23,306 nt of DNA from Paraglomus occultum (taxonomy: Eukaryota; Glomeromycota; Glomeromycetes; Paraglomerales; Paraglomeraceae), in assembly GCA_910592205.1 (NCBI GenBank), contig CAJVPJ010000503.1, positions 1 through 23,306 of the forward strand. The letters run 5' to 3'. The notes beneath the pieces were generated by a model that was not told the DNA's origin, did not search any database, and saw only the letters and a program-made list of their open reading frames with translations. Position 1 is the stretch's first letter, and the number at the start of each line of letters is the position of its first letter. The position numbers were made by a program, and so were the translations under genes. This document shows positions 11,211-21,276 of this stretch, one piece after another.

Positions 11211-11461
11211 ATGTCCAAAGCGTGCAAGAGTTTATGTAAAACAAGATTCCGACCGAATTTAGATAATAAACGCGAAATTTGTGAATATACTAATACTAAA
11301 CGACATCCGAAAGCGAAGCATGGCGAAATAACAAACTATTTTAATGAGAAAATTTAGACCGCTCGACTGTTTAGAAAATGTTATGCAACAACTCGATGTT
11401 CTTGTGGGAAGAACCATTATCATTTGAACAAATCGTTGATTTAGTCAATGCAGAAATATAA
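11211..11461 (+). pseudogene. Tigger/pogo transposase relic with central part missing
   Basis: The ATG at 11211 opens a 48-codon frame beginning MSKACKSLCKTRFRPN and containing KREICEY and HGEITNYFNEK, the usual start of the helix-turn-helix domain in fungal Tigger transposases; it stops at 11355-11357. Shortly after, in another frame (about 11399-11461), WEEPLSFEQIVDLVNAE matches the acidic C-terminal region of the same family. The CENP-B domain remainder and the whole DDE catalytic core (several hundred residues) are absent between them. This is an internally deleted derivative that could only be moved by a transposase acting in trans. The family call is by recognition. Confidence 0.6.
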
Positions 11462-11806
11462 AATATACAAACGATGACTCTAGCGAGCAACAGTCAGAGA
11501 TTTGCGTATTTTCCGAAAATACTTAATTTATTGGATGTCAACCAACAATAAAATTGACGGAAGTTCGATTAAGAGAATTCTTTATCTTTATTATAATTAA
11601 TAATAATATAATTTCAATCACATAACCATACGCAAATTTTCTACCAGAATTGCCGGGGGGAGGACTTCTACAAGCGCCATGTCGGTCACGACAATAATAA
11701 TTTTATTATTATCGTTACCGTGGTACAAACGATCTGCAGATCTGATGAGGGATATTCGCGTTCGCGATGCGATGGTGTTCATTCTTTTTTTACCCACACG
11801 TCTTGC

Positions 11807-12026
11807 CTGCCATCTTGACGGCAGACGCTGCTGGAAGTGCAACGAGGAGACCATCACCTGCCATCTCGACGGTGACCTCCTTGAAGCAATGCCTGCCTAT
11901 CGGTCTGCCATCCTGACGATCGATGGGCAGAGGTGCGAGCAGAATGACCTTGCCTGCCATCCTGACGGTAAACCTTCTGCTCGTACAGGTAGGCCACCAG
12001 GTTTCTGCCTGCCATCCTGACGGCAG
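11807..12026. repeat. Cluster of five short hairpin-type repeats
   Basis: Five copies of an 18-base word close to ctgccatcctgacggcag lie at 11807-11824, 11858-11875, 11905-11922, 11954-11971 and 12009-12026, spaced 47-55 bases start to start. The first and last copies have a perfect ctgcc / ggcag stem around an 8-base loop; the middle copies keep the left arm and core but have altered right arms. The spacers are not similar to one another, unlike a simple minisatellite. Open frames crossing this region show repeated CHxDG, which is a by-product of the repeat. It is not a CRISPR array: the repeats are too short and degenerate and the host is eukaryotic. Confidence 0.75.
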
Positions 12027-12680
12027 ACCGGTGGAAGCTAGTGACTCATCAAGAGTTTTTTCAGCCGGAATGTTTTGCTATCTTTATATATTTATTTATC
12101 GCTTTGCACACTCTTTCGAGAGACAACCAGGGATTGAATAATAGCGCACAAGAATGATGCAAGTGACGGGCGACAACAGAAGCGTTGGTAATATCCAAGT
12201 CGAATGATGAGATCCGCGTAAAAGCCAGATTTAGTCACGTTCAAGACGATGGTTTTTTTTTGAAGCCGCAATATGAGAATTGACGTGTCATTGAAAACAC
12301 TTTGGTAAGCTTTTTATATGTGACGCTTGCGGCATGCCATCAAACACTTATCTGAATTTGATATTTGCCTTTCTTTCAGAGAGTAAGACTCAATCTAATG
12401 GTCCCCTTTGTAATGGAGTATCGTTTCTGTAATGCGTTTCTGACGACCCCTTTCTGATTATAATGTTTGGCATTAAAGTTGATAACGATAATTTTTTTGT
12501 AAACTTTGACCTATAGACTTTGAGCAACAATGAATCAAGCCACATTTTTTTATTCTGAGTAGAACGTTATCTCAAACACCCACATAAAGTTCTGTCTGTA
12601 TTAGAATGATTCAATCAAGTGTCATAAAACAGTTGTTGTGTTGACGCGTCGCTACCAATATGAGAAAACTAACATCTGTT
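12027..12680. other. Intergenic, no gene seen
   Basis: Non-coding DNA between the hairpin repeats and the 3' end of the next gene. Nothing recognisable on either strand. Confidence 0.4.
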
Positions 12681-14679
12681 CTAAGGCCTGGATCTAACTG
12701 GGCTAGCTACCATTCCTTTTGGCACGTTTAGCACTTGTCGAACAGTACTTCCTTCAAAGCGCAAGACATGACGATTCATTTCTTCAAGCAACTTCTCTTG
12801 TTTCTCAAACTCATCCTGTGAAAAATGAATAGGGAATTACAGGTTACATACAGGTCTACATGACAGAACTGCACAAATTCAAAACACATACGTGGAGGAT
12901 TCCCATCATACGGAGAACGGACTTGTACTGGACACGTGCATTGAAGGAGAAAGGAATGATGACAGTTGCAAGCTCTGTTACCAGGAAGCGACCATCCATG
13001 CACATATTCGTGGCATAGAGTGTCAGCCGTGTACCTGCAGTAGCAAAGTATCATGCAAGTAAATAGAAAGTGGAGGGGAAGGTGCTGGGATAAGATTATC
13101 ACTTACTGATTGCCTGCACACAAAAAACTTTAATCTTAGTTGCTAATTTGATGTCGCTGTCAAGATGGTCTAGCAGTATGGCTACTAAATTGAAGATGTC
13201 CGTCCGAAGCATCTTTTTGGAATCATCAACAGTATGCCGAGTTGTCGGATTCCACGGTGGTCCCGCAACCTCCAAGTGCCAGATTTCTTTGTCATCTGAG
13301 GTCCGAGTCCCTTTGGCATCAACAAGCACGATGCCCGAACTATCCGCAGACTTTGTTATTTTGGTAGCTCGTTCATGCGATTCAACCCAATCGAACTCGA
13401 CTGTTCCAAATGTTGCTTCATAGTACTTAAACAGCGGCCCTATATGATAGACGATGTACTTGCGCTCGCTGATCTTACGGTTCAGTGAGCGATTGATATC
13501 TGTTAAGTGGTAACTTTGGATATTAGGAGATTTCATAATTAGTGTCAGATTGACCCTTTCCTTGTCACTAATATATAAAGTTCAAACTTACAAATCGAGG
13601 AGAACCTTTTCACAATATAAACGGAAACGATTATTGTCATCTACAAATGGCTCTTGAAGAGCCATCTTAAAATCTTCGTAGGTTTTCTATAATTGACAAA
13701 AAATTAGAGAATCAAAAACGATATCATTGCTACAGAGAAAAGGATGCATACCACCAAGGTGCTGTCGAGATACTTTTCCAGCTCTGGTGTCCATACTGCT
13801 GGGTTAATGTCTCTTACGGCGAGCACTTTTTGAGCCAATTCTACGCCGATCTCTTTTTCAAGTTCTTCGCTTGTTTTCCCAAATGCACACACGATACAGG
13901 CATCTTGATAGTAACTATCAAACATGAAAAAGTTTAGCGTGCGGAAGTAAACATAGTTGACAAGCATGTCAAATTCAATATTTGCCTTTGCACTTCCAAA
14001 TTCTCCAAAGGGCGTTTGTTTGGCGTTATCATTAAGGGATTTAGATCTAGCGGTCTTTGTGGCGGTGTTCGAGGTAATGATACCGTTTCATTATCGGCCA
14101 GTGTTTGGTTCGATGAATTCAGATGATTTTGAAAAATTGTGGTCTTTATATCAGACCAGACGGTGGCCTGCAAAGTGATATATGGGTGAAGCGCTTATGA
14201 AAGAACGCGTGTGCAAACATCTACTTACCTCGACAGCTTCCTCGAGCACATTCGACTGTTTACGCAGTTTTTGGGCCTCAAAGAACCTTCGACAACCTTG
14301 AATTAGCCCTTGACCAGGCAATGTCTACCAGAACAAAATATTAATAAATATTGGCGTAACGTTGAAGACAGAAATCAATGCACGGTACCTGCAACCACGC
14401 AACATACGCGACGGCATGTGCTCGGATAGGTAACGGTGAGTTGTGAAGCTCATTGATCAATTCGAGTGAATGCTCGAATACAAGAAGAATTTGTTCAAAA
14501 CTGTGATTATAGTCTCCTTGTTCCACAACGTAGGCAATAAAACTTTGGAGAGACCACAACGATGCTTTGCGCAACTTGAAAAATTCATGGATGTCACGCA
14601 TTGCAGAGGTACACAAGTGTTCGAAATGTTTTGTAGACTTAAGTCTTGGTTCTTGCAACTCGTCAAGACTAGAGGCCAT
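12681..14679 (-). CDS. Conserved fungal protein of unknown function, seven exons
   Basis: Starts at the ATG at 14679 (MASSLDELQEPRLK). Exons: 14679-14389, 14324-14229, 14167-13752, 13686-13592, 13513-13107, 13034-12892, 12815-12681 (stop TAG 12683-12681), all GT-AG, about 527 aa. It resembles a hypothetical-protein family expanded in Mucoromycota, with segments such as YHLTDINRSLNRKISERKY, FGKTSEELEKEIGVELAQKV and RLTLYATNMCMDGRFLVTEL. No named domain is evident. VDAKG, then about 13 residues later HLEVAGPP, could be a PD-(D/E)XK-nuclease-like pattern, but this is inference. The third exon switches frame: it begins as ATVWSDIKT and ends in the frame of PFGEFGSAKANIEF. Either an unseen splice (for example an acceptor near 14060) or a one-base lesion near 14085 is needed. 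The other exons join cleanly, so the gene may still be functional. Confidence 0.72.
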
Positions 14680-14903
14680 GGTTATATAGAAGTTTGTGAA
14701 GCTAAAAAGTAAAACACGGTCAGTCTATTTATGAATGGGGGAAATGTCAGTATTGACGCGATTGATCTTCATGATATTAATATCCAACCCTCAGTCACAT
14801 TTTTCTGGCACACCTCCCGAGTTAGAGGTGAGGGGGCCTGCTTGCAAAGGGGTTGTTGAAAATGCCATGGAAATGACTTGCACTCAAAAGTGTCATCGAT
14901 CGA

Positions 14904-15341
14904 ATGATCAATAAGAAGACCGATGACTCATTTAAGCGAGTGTTCAAAGGCTATAAGGAAATTCACGTGCCGAAATCGTTCGCGGCCGATGAGAAAGAAT
15001 TACTGATCTCTGATATACCTGAATGGGCCCAGGCTGCGTTTAAAGGTGCTGAAAACTCAACAGAGCATATATCCTGCTGCGTTCACGACGGATGAGAATA
15101 CGTTCTTTGTGCACGACAGGTGCTGGTAAAACGAATGTATTTATGCTAAATAAATCCGCAAGCATCGCGATAAGGACACTGTTGGGATTGATTTAAATGC
15201 AGTCAAGATTGTATATGTTGTCCCAATGAAGCACTGGTGCAAGAAATGGTAGGCAATTTTTCTGTTAGATTACAACCTTATGGCACTCAAGATGAGCTGG
15301 GTCGGCAACTTACTAGCAAATTGGCTGATAATTTGAAGTAA
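14904..15341 (+). pseudogene. Eroded fragment of BRR2 (U5 snRNP helicase)
   Basis: BRR2 is the Ski2-like RNA helicase that unwinds U4/U6 in the spliceosome. The fragment covers the lead-in and start of the first helicase cassette: GYKEIHVP, SDIPEWAQAAFKGAE, then in a second frame PAAFTTDEN, then TGAGKTNV (Walker A region) and, in further frames, KIVYVVPM, ALVQEMVGNFSVRLQPYG and RQLTSKLA. At least four frame changes and several in-frame stops separate these pieces, and a short stretch before PAAFTTDEN is missing. The rest of a protein of over 2,000 residues is absent on both sides. A functional BRR2 must exist elsewhere. No intron is seen within the fragment, so a processed origin is possible but unproven. 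Confidence 0.82.
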
Positions 15342-15492
15342 TACAATGGGTAGGATATACACCCAATTATAAGTACAAGACGAAACTTTACTAGTATGGT
15401 GCAGAAATCCTAAAATCATTCAATATTTTAAACTGCTAAAACTCTACATTTAGATAAAGTATCTAAAAAAAAAATACATTGCTTAATGGCCT

Positions 15493-16555
15493 TTAATAAG
15501 AAGAATAATTCTTGTTTACTTGATTTATTATTGCGCGCCTTTTCGTAGGCTCGATTAAATTGATTATTTTATCAATCTTTTGATTGATGTCGTAAAGTTT
15601 ATTGGTGTGGAGTTTATAATAAAGCATGAAGCCGAGGAGAACTCTGATCAGTAATTCACAATAGAATTCGTTGGTGAAGGTGGGCATTTTCAATTTGTTT
15701 AAGTCAAAAGTGATCAGATAACTTTTACGATCAATTTAAATTGATGATTGTTAGGTATGAAGAATATTGATAATTCCTGCTTCTGTGAATTCTTCACCAT
15801 TTCCATAGCTTTTTTTATTTAACCTTGTTTTTGATCATTTTTGGCTAAAGTCATTTTATCTTCTATTTCTTTTTTCTCAACACTATCATGCTTAATTTGG
15901 TAAGTGGCAGAGAAGGTAATTACATGTTTCGGATTTAAAGTAAAGAAATAATCTGTTTTTTGGTAATCATCCGCGGTGTCAGTAGGGAAAGCTGTTTATT
16001 TTTTAGATATTCTTTTAGTTCGTTGAAGAAAGTGTTTTTATCTTCTAATTAAGCAGAATATTAGCAATCTCTTTGAGTTTTAATTCATCCTTTTTAAAGA
16101 GTTTTTGGTCACCATAATTTTTATATTTCTGAACTAAAGAAGTAGAGATATCAGCATAAATTTTGAAAACTGAACGAAGATTTTCACTTCTTATAAAAAT
16201 ATTGTTATACTGTTGATTGGTATGCACTTCTTGTATTAGTCTTTACATATTGAGAAAGGTTTACATAAAACAAAATAGTCGCTTCTGTGATATTCGGTTT
16301 ACGCGATGGAACTAGGGAAATTTTTCTAGAGCGGGAGCAGGTGACATTATAATTAATTGCTTGTGCTAACGACTCAAATAGACAGCGTCTTTTGGTGTGA
16401 CATAACACGGAGCTTCGACATCGACTGGAATAAATTGGATAATGTTGACGTTGATATTTTCGCTTTCAATTTTACGATTTCCATTCTGACTACAAATTAA
16501 GTTTAGGGTGTAGCTTGATAACTAATAACGTCTTCGATTGGCGAATTTTCAAGAC
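15493..16555 (-). pseudogene. AT-rich decayed coding region, unknown family
   Basis: Reading down the minus strand from about 16555, one protein-like signal runs through successive frames: IEDVISYQ, then NVNIIQFIPVDVEAPCYV, then SLVPSRKPNITEATILFY, then RSVFKIYADISTSLVQKY, then EDKNTFFNELKEYL and LNPKHVITFSATYQIKHD. At least five frameshifts interrupt it. A separate short frame (15693-15493) begins KMPTFTNEFYCELLIRVLLG, has a hydrophobic segment and a lysine/isoleucine-rich tail, and could encode a one-span membrane peptide. I recognise no family. The composition is more AT-rich than the flanking genes, which would fit a viral or mobile-element origin, but nothing proves that. Confidence 0.5.
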
Positions 16556-17130
16556 GTTATGCTTCTATAAACAAAAGAAGTAAAATGAAAAAAGAAAAAT
16601 TTTTTTGTTGTGTCAAGGATGCTCAGATGGGGTTTTATATATTCTGTCAGAAAAATATATGGCGCTTGTCTGTTTAATTAAATATTGAAACGTTTATTTA
16701 TATTTTGTCTTTTCTAATGTCTTGCTTTGATAAATTGATAGTTAATAATAACAAGTAAATAATTTGTTGTAAATACAATTGATCCATGGACAATGTGAAA
16801 AGTGGGCTTTTACAAAACACAGCAATTGCTTATCTAATTCGGTCGTAAAAATTAGCAGAAATTGATCGCCAAACATTGGATTCGCTTTCAAAACAAAATT
16901 TTCTTTCCTTTACGAAACGACCTTCGTCCCCTAACTAATTGAAATTGAAAAGAACTATTAAAGTTAAATTGAATGTCGGGATCTTATTATTATTCGTTGC
17001 ATGGCGCTAAGTAAATTTATATCGTGTGCCTTTGGGAACATGACCAATAAAATACAGAAATTGGGATCAGCTGATGTACGAATGACTGATTTGACGATCA
17101 AGGTATTGTATATTGACATCTAAAAGTCTT
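16556..17130. other. Intergenic, no gene seen
   Basis: Very AT-rich sequence lying 5' of the minus-strand relic and 3' of the methyltransferase block. No open frame or repeat was recognised. Confidence 0.4.
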
Positions 17131-17901
17131 ACACTGTCCCAGTTAACCAGCAAAGTATACAGTTGCATTGTTGTATGTACATAGAAAATTGAATGTTGAT
17201 TAGCAACCGAAGATGTGCAAGAGAATATTGAATCGAGTTGATTTAATAACACATACTAATACATTGTTTATTTCAAAAGAAGCGATAGAGTAACATGAAC
17301 ATTCAACTAACGCATCTATTGGTTATTGCCTTTTTTCTAAAGATCATATGTTTTCTCATTTTTCTAATTTTGGTATGTGATACATTTCTGTACTGTGGGG
17401 AAGCTGCATTGTTATTGTAACGGTAACAATTCTAACACTTCAATTAAAGAACACTGAACGGTTAAGGAAATGAAGTATCATAATCATATTACATTGTCAA
17501 GATGCAGACCTAACCCGTTATTACTATTCAATTGATATTAGCCTGTAAGATTATATTCCAGAAATACTGGATAATGGCTGTAACACGAGAACGTTAGCAT
17601 ATACGGCAGAATAAATTGTTGACTCTACTTTTTTATGTATATGACCGACTGTTTAAATATACATCCTTACACATTGCGTATCTCTAACAGACATTCCCGC
17701 ACGTTTAAACTTAACAAAACCCATAAGCGAAATGACTTAATTGACTTGTGATTAATACAAATGACTTTATTGCGAATTTAACGGGTCAGCTCTGGCACCG
17801 TTGTGAATCGAGTTGATAATACATAAAAGAAATATATAAATAACATATGGTAACTAATCTCAGCTAAAACTGGATTATATACTTTGTTTTCTTCTCATTT
17901 A

Positions 17902-18041
17902 TTATTTCCAGCTGATATACCAGACACGACTGGGATCATGAGGAAGCTCAATGATGTCTTCAACCTTACTAAATCCAGTCTCCTTTAACAATTTTACAGC
18001 ATTCTCCGTTCTCCATGACATTCCTAAACCTGGACCACCAT
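17902..18041 (-). pseudogene. Out-of-frame C-terminal part of the methyltransferase
   Basis: Encodes GGPGLGMSWRTENAVKLLKE, then a short stretch and ELPHDPSRVWYISWK ending at TAA 17904-17902. This is the usual last strand-helix portion of the methyltransferase fold but lies one frame away from the upstream coding sequence. No splice-site pair of realistic length joins the two, so it appears cut off by a small deletion. An AATAAA word overlaps the stop region and could serve as polyadenylation signal. Confidence 0.7.
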
Positions 18042-18956
18042 ACAATGTATGGTACTAACTGTATAGACCCCAACACCGAAAATTTGATTCTCGTTCTTCT
18101 CAAGTTCATGTGAAAAACTAACATCCTGCATAACGAACACTCCACCAGGCTTCAACGCGCCATGAATACGCTTTAATACACCCGCTGGATCAGCTAGCTC
18201 ATGTACAGTATGTATGGTGAGGACGACGTCGTATTCTCCGACTTCTTGCAGCTGAGCGATATCTTGCACATGGAAGGAAATATTAGTGAGACCGGAGGAG
18301 GCTACATCAGCCTTGGCAGCATCTATAAGACTATTGTTGATATCGTATCCAACGAAAGTACAATTAGGAAAAGTTTTGGCAAGTTCAATAATAACATTGC
18401 CGCGTCCGCAACCAACGTCGACCAGTTTGCATCCGTTCTTGAGTTTTTCATGGAAAATCGGCAGACCAGGGAGAATGACGCTGTGCAGCACGGATCCAAC
18501 AGCCAGGTGAGTTTCGTCAATCATCAAGTCGTGGAACCGGGTAAACGCTGATTCTTTTAATCCGCCACCATTTTTGAAGCATTCTATAATACTATCTTCA
18601 ACTGATCCCAATATCGGAATATATTGCGCATAAATCGATACGTTTTCAGCTCCGAACGCTCTGGTAAGGAATGGCGCATGTTCTTTGGGAAGACTATAAG
18701 TCTTTGCTTGGCTATCATATTCGACAATTCCTCCGATTACGACGGCTCCTAACCATTCCCTGACATAGCGCTCGTTGAGTTTGGCCTTTGCAGCGATGGC
18801 TTGCGACGTGACAAATTCCGGGGAAAATTCCGCAAGGGCTTCGAAGAGACCAGTTCGGTAGCCGATGGATATCATTAAGCAGAGCGCACCGTCATTGAGC
18901 GTCTGGACCATCTTCATCATGAAGGCTTGGGATTTTTCGGACTTTTCAGCAGACAT
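18024..18956 (-). CDS. SAM-dependent methyltransferase with N-terminal winged helix, C-terminus frame-shifted
   Basis: Single-exon frame of 310 codons. The start at 18956 (MSAEKSEKSQAFMMKMVQ) is preferred over the in-frame ATG at 19091 because a TATAAATA box lies between them and the extra 45 residues look non-coding. Residues ~10-95 form a winged-helix/dimerisation domain (YRTGLFEAL, LNERYVREWLGA). The Rossmann methyltransferase fold follows, with motif I VDVGCGRG (179-186), VGYDIN (202-207) and DVVLTIHTVHEL. The arrangement resembles the Rv2258c-like and O-methyltransferase families; the substrate is unknown. After YTVSTIHCM the frame shifts and ends VVQV-stop at 18024. The expected end (GGPGLGMSW to RVWYISWK, TAA at 17904-17902) lies in another frame. 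About 45 C-terminal residues are lost, so the product may be inactive or altered. Confidence 0.85.
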   Translation of the reverse strand: MSAEKSEKSQAFMMKMVQTLNDGALCLMISIGYRTGLFEALAEFSPEFVTSQAIAAKAKLNERYVREWLGAVVIGGIVEYDSQAKTYSLPKEHAPFLTRAFGAENVSIYAQYIPILGSVEDSIIECFKNGGGLKESAFTRFHDLMIDETHLAVGSVLHSVILPGLPIFHEKLKNGCKLVDVGCGRGNVIIELAKTFPNCTFVGYDINNSLIDAAKADVASSGLTNISFHVQDIAQLQEVGEYDVVLTIHTVHELADPAGVLKRIHGALKPGGVFVMQDVSFSHELEKNENQIFGVGVYTVSTIHCMVVQV

Positions 18957-19030
18957 CGTGAAAGTAAGGATTTTGCTTCGAGTGGTAAGTTTGCGTTGGG
19001 TGTCTTTTCGAGTATAGACGATGGAGGCTT

Positions 19031-19038
19031 TATTTATA
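19031..19038 (-). promoter_or_regulatory. TATA box of the methyltransferase gene
   Basis: TATAAATA on the minus strand, about 75 bases upstream of the ATG at 18956. Position and sequence fit a core promoter element and support the shorter protein start. Confidence 0.5.
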
Positions 19039-19492
19039 AGCGTCGTCCCTTGTGTTATTTTTTTACACCTTGACTCGTTACAGCGCGCCATATGTCCAAG
19101 TTTCCATATCCCATAGTGTTAATGCTGTCGTTATCATTTGCTACATTTGGTAGTATTCTAGTCGTACGTCTGGGAGTTTTAATCCTGTATGGTAAACCTT
19201 TATTGGAGAAATTCATTGACATTGAAACCAGTTCTAGAATACACAAACAAGTTACCCCTGTTTCGAAGGGAACAAAATCATCATTATAGGGAATCCATTG
19301 ATTTTTGTCTGAATAAACAATCAGATATTAATCACATAGTTGTCATACGTTGGTCTGTGTTATTTATTGTACATGCGTACGTCGAACCTTTTGATTCGTA
19401 ATAATGCACTGGCCACGGATGTACAGTACTGCGCGACGGTTGGACAGATTCCTTTTCGGAATACAAGGTAAATGAAGTACATAAATTTTTAA

Positions 19493-20285
19493 CATATTTG
19501 ACGGAAGAGAAAAAATCGCTTGTATAAACTATGTCGATGTAAAAGTTTCTGCCAAGATAGAAACAGTCCCTTTTACTTGCAGGTTTACAGCTCTTGGACA
19601 ATTGTTTAATACAAGGAAACAACAAACAAACAACAAATATGATTATGTTTATTTACTGCCTCACAAAGAAATCATTTTTCTAATAACCATAACGCTCGGT
19701 AATATTGACAATTGCAGCAATGATTGACAATATCAGGTTCGGATTATCTAAATCAATTACACTCAAGTTTATTGTTGACACTTGCGCAAAAGTTCATTAT
19801 TAACAAACGCACATTCCATAAACGATTAACCTATGGACAATTGGCGTCCCAATCACATTTGCGTATAGGCGCACATTTGTTCAGTCTCGATTGTTTTTTA
19901 TTCCCACAGAATCGTACTCATCGTATTAGTCAGTCTCTCACACGATTACAATAAGTAAACCCCCTATTGTTTCGTGCAACCTTTTGGGGTTAATGAGTTA
20001 CACCCTAGAAGGTAATTATTGTACTGTACGTGTGTGTAATCATACGATTCTCTACTTACTATTACAATTTTTAATTTCTTATACACATGGGCACGGTCAA
20101 AAATCCGCTAAATCAACAGTTTGTGATATTATTATACTATTCAAAGAAAATTTATTACAGATTTAATTGGCCACAAATCCTTTCAATTTAGTTTTTATTC
20201 GGTGCTTTTGTATGTAGATAGGTCTTCTGTGATTATGTATATGATATCTTTATTAGTGATGTACTACTCTTAAACTATTCCGTGC
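19493..20285. other. Intergenic, no gene seen
   Basis: AT-rich DNA with frames of 60 and 76 codons that show no family resemblance. No RNA gene or clear repeat seen. Confidence 0.4.
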
Positions 20286-20289
20286 GTAC

Positions 20290-20620
20290 GTTTGTTAAAT
20301 TGCCATCTGACACTCATCTGACCATACTATTTGTTTCCATTCTTCTTTCCGATTATGCTTTTCTCTACACTACCTTAATAGACTTTGCCATTGTTTTTGG
20401 GTCAAGCGTGGCTTCTTCTTTGTAGCATAACTTCAAATACCGTCATGGTGTAAATATCTTGCAACAGCATTTAACTTACCTGTCAGAACGGGCGCGAGGC
20501 AAACTTATTCTCGGACTATGCGTCGGTATTCCGGTCAGTAAACGCTTTCGAACGCCGTCGGGACGTTTTTTGGGTGTAGCAGAGTTCGTTTAGTTGCGTT
20601 ATTCATCGTACTAGTGAGAA
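20290..20620 (-). pseudogene. Tc1/mariner transposase relic
   Basis: On the minus strand the pieces read in transposase order: a degenerate basic/HTH linker region (YRRIVREN and FASRPF, about 20560-20490), then VARYLHHDGI, then after a stop SYATKKKPRLTQKQWQSLLR, another stop, and CREKHNRKEEWKQIVWSDE (to about 20313). The KKPRLT...W...R and W..IVWSDE pattern is the stretch leading to the second catalytic aspartate in Tc1/mariner DDE transposases. In-frame stops and missing 5' and 3' parts show it is dead. The D of WSDE is kept; the downstream catalytic region is absent. Confidence 0.7.
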
Positions 20621-20949
20621 TGTTCAACTGACTGGAGATGACGTTTTGCTTCACGTTATTCAGATATATGCTGTTTGTTTGAATTCTGTGCGTTTTAAGC
20701 TGCTAAAATCGAAGGAAACGGGAGAACGGGACTTTATCTATCAACACTTTATTGCATGGTATATGACAAAGTGAACATTTTATAAATGAGAGGCTGATTG
20801 TGATGTGGCTGTAGTGTGACTGATGACGTTTTGAAAAGTAATAATGTGCTCATGCATAACTTATGGACTTGTTAATTTAATGCTCCCAAAATGTGATGAA
20901 TATAAACTATAACAGGATTAATATAAGATTACCTTTATATTACTACTTA
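20621..20949. other. Intergenic, no gene seen
   Basis: AT-rich sequence upstream of the Tc1 relic; terminal repeats of that element were looked for and not found with confidence. Confidence 0.35.
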
Positions 20950-21225
20950 ATAAAAAAATTCAATCAGCAACTAAACTGTTGATATTTTTTTGCATTGGCT
21001 TTAGTTTTATAAATGTTTAGGAACTCTGCTAAATATTGAAGGTTAGTATTAATTTTATCTAGTTTTCCATCTCTACATTTAATTTGGAACTTTCAAATAT
21101 TTTAGCAGTTTTTCCTCCTCAGATTTCTTTTAATTTACCCCATAATAATTGGAGCATCCTTTTGCTTCATATATTGTACTTACATCATTTTTATTAAATG
21201 TCATAATTTTAATTCCTATATTCAT
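20950..21225 (-). pseudogene. Small decayed coding relic, unknown
   Basis: A minus-strand frame starting at an ATG near 21225 reads MNIGIKIMTFNKNDVS, IYEAKGCSNYYG, then after a stop SEEEKLLKYLKVPN, and after a frame change CRDGKLDKINTNLQYLAEFL and IYKTKANAKKYQQFSC. The pieces together look like a lysine-rich, mostly helical protein of about 100 residues. I recognise no family. It follows the DUF7869-type relic on the same strand and may be part of that element or an independent fragment. Confidence 0.35.
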
Positions 21226-21276
21226 ATTATATTTTACTATTAGTATTATTAAAAATTAAATGTAATAGTAAAGCAT

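Larger units (their letters stand above)
17131..19492. repeat. Copy B of the duplicated methyltransferase locus
   Basis: Longer copy of the block described at 5408-6710, in the same orientation about 11.9 kb away. It retains the full methyltransferase coding region, its 3' flank and its upstream flank. The identical tract is 17751-18175; the flanks on both sides are clearly diverged from copy A, with indels. Confidence 0.85.

Noticed and set aside
11679-12020. 113-codon frame with repeated CHxDG
   Set aside because: The repeated residues simply translate the hairpin repeats; no other coding signal.
11807-12026. CRISPR array
   Set aside because: Repeats are only 18 bases and degenerate, no cas genes are present and the host is eukaryotic.
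13568-13591. 24-nt intron after exon 4 of the unknown-function gene
   Set aside because: Too short to splice; the 78-nt intron ending before 13513 has a good branch site and keeps phase.
18201-18551. Plus-strand frame of 116 codons
   Set aside because: It is a shadow antisense to the methyltransferase coding region.
18957-19091. Extension of the methyltransferase to the ATG at 19091
   Set aside because: The added residues look non-coding and a TATA box lies within this stretch.
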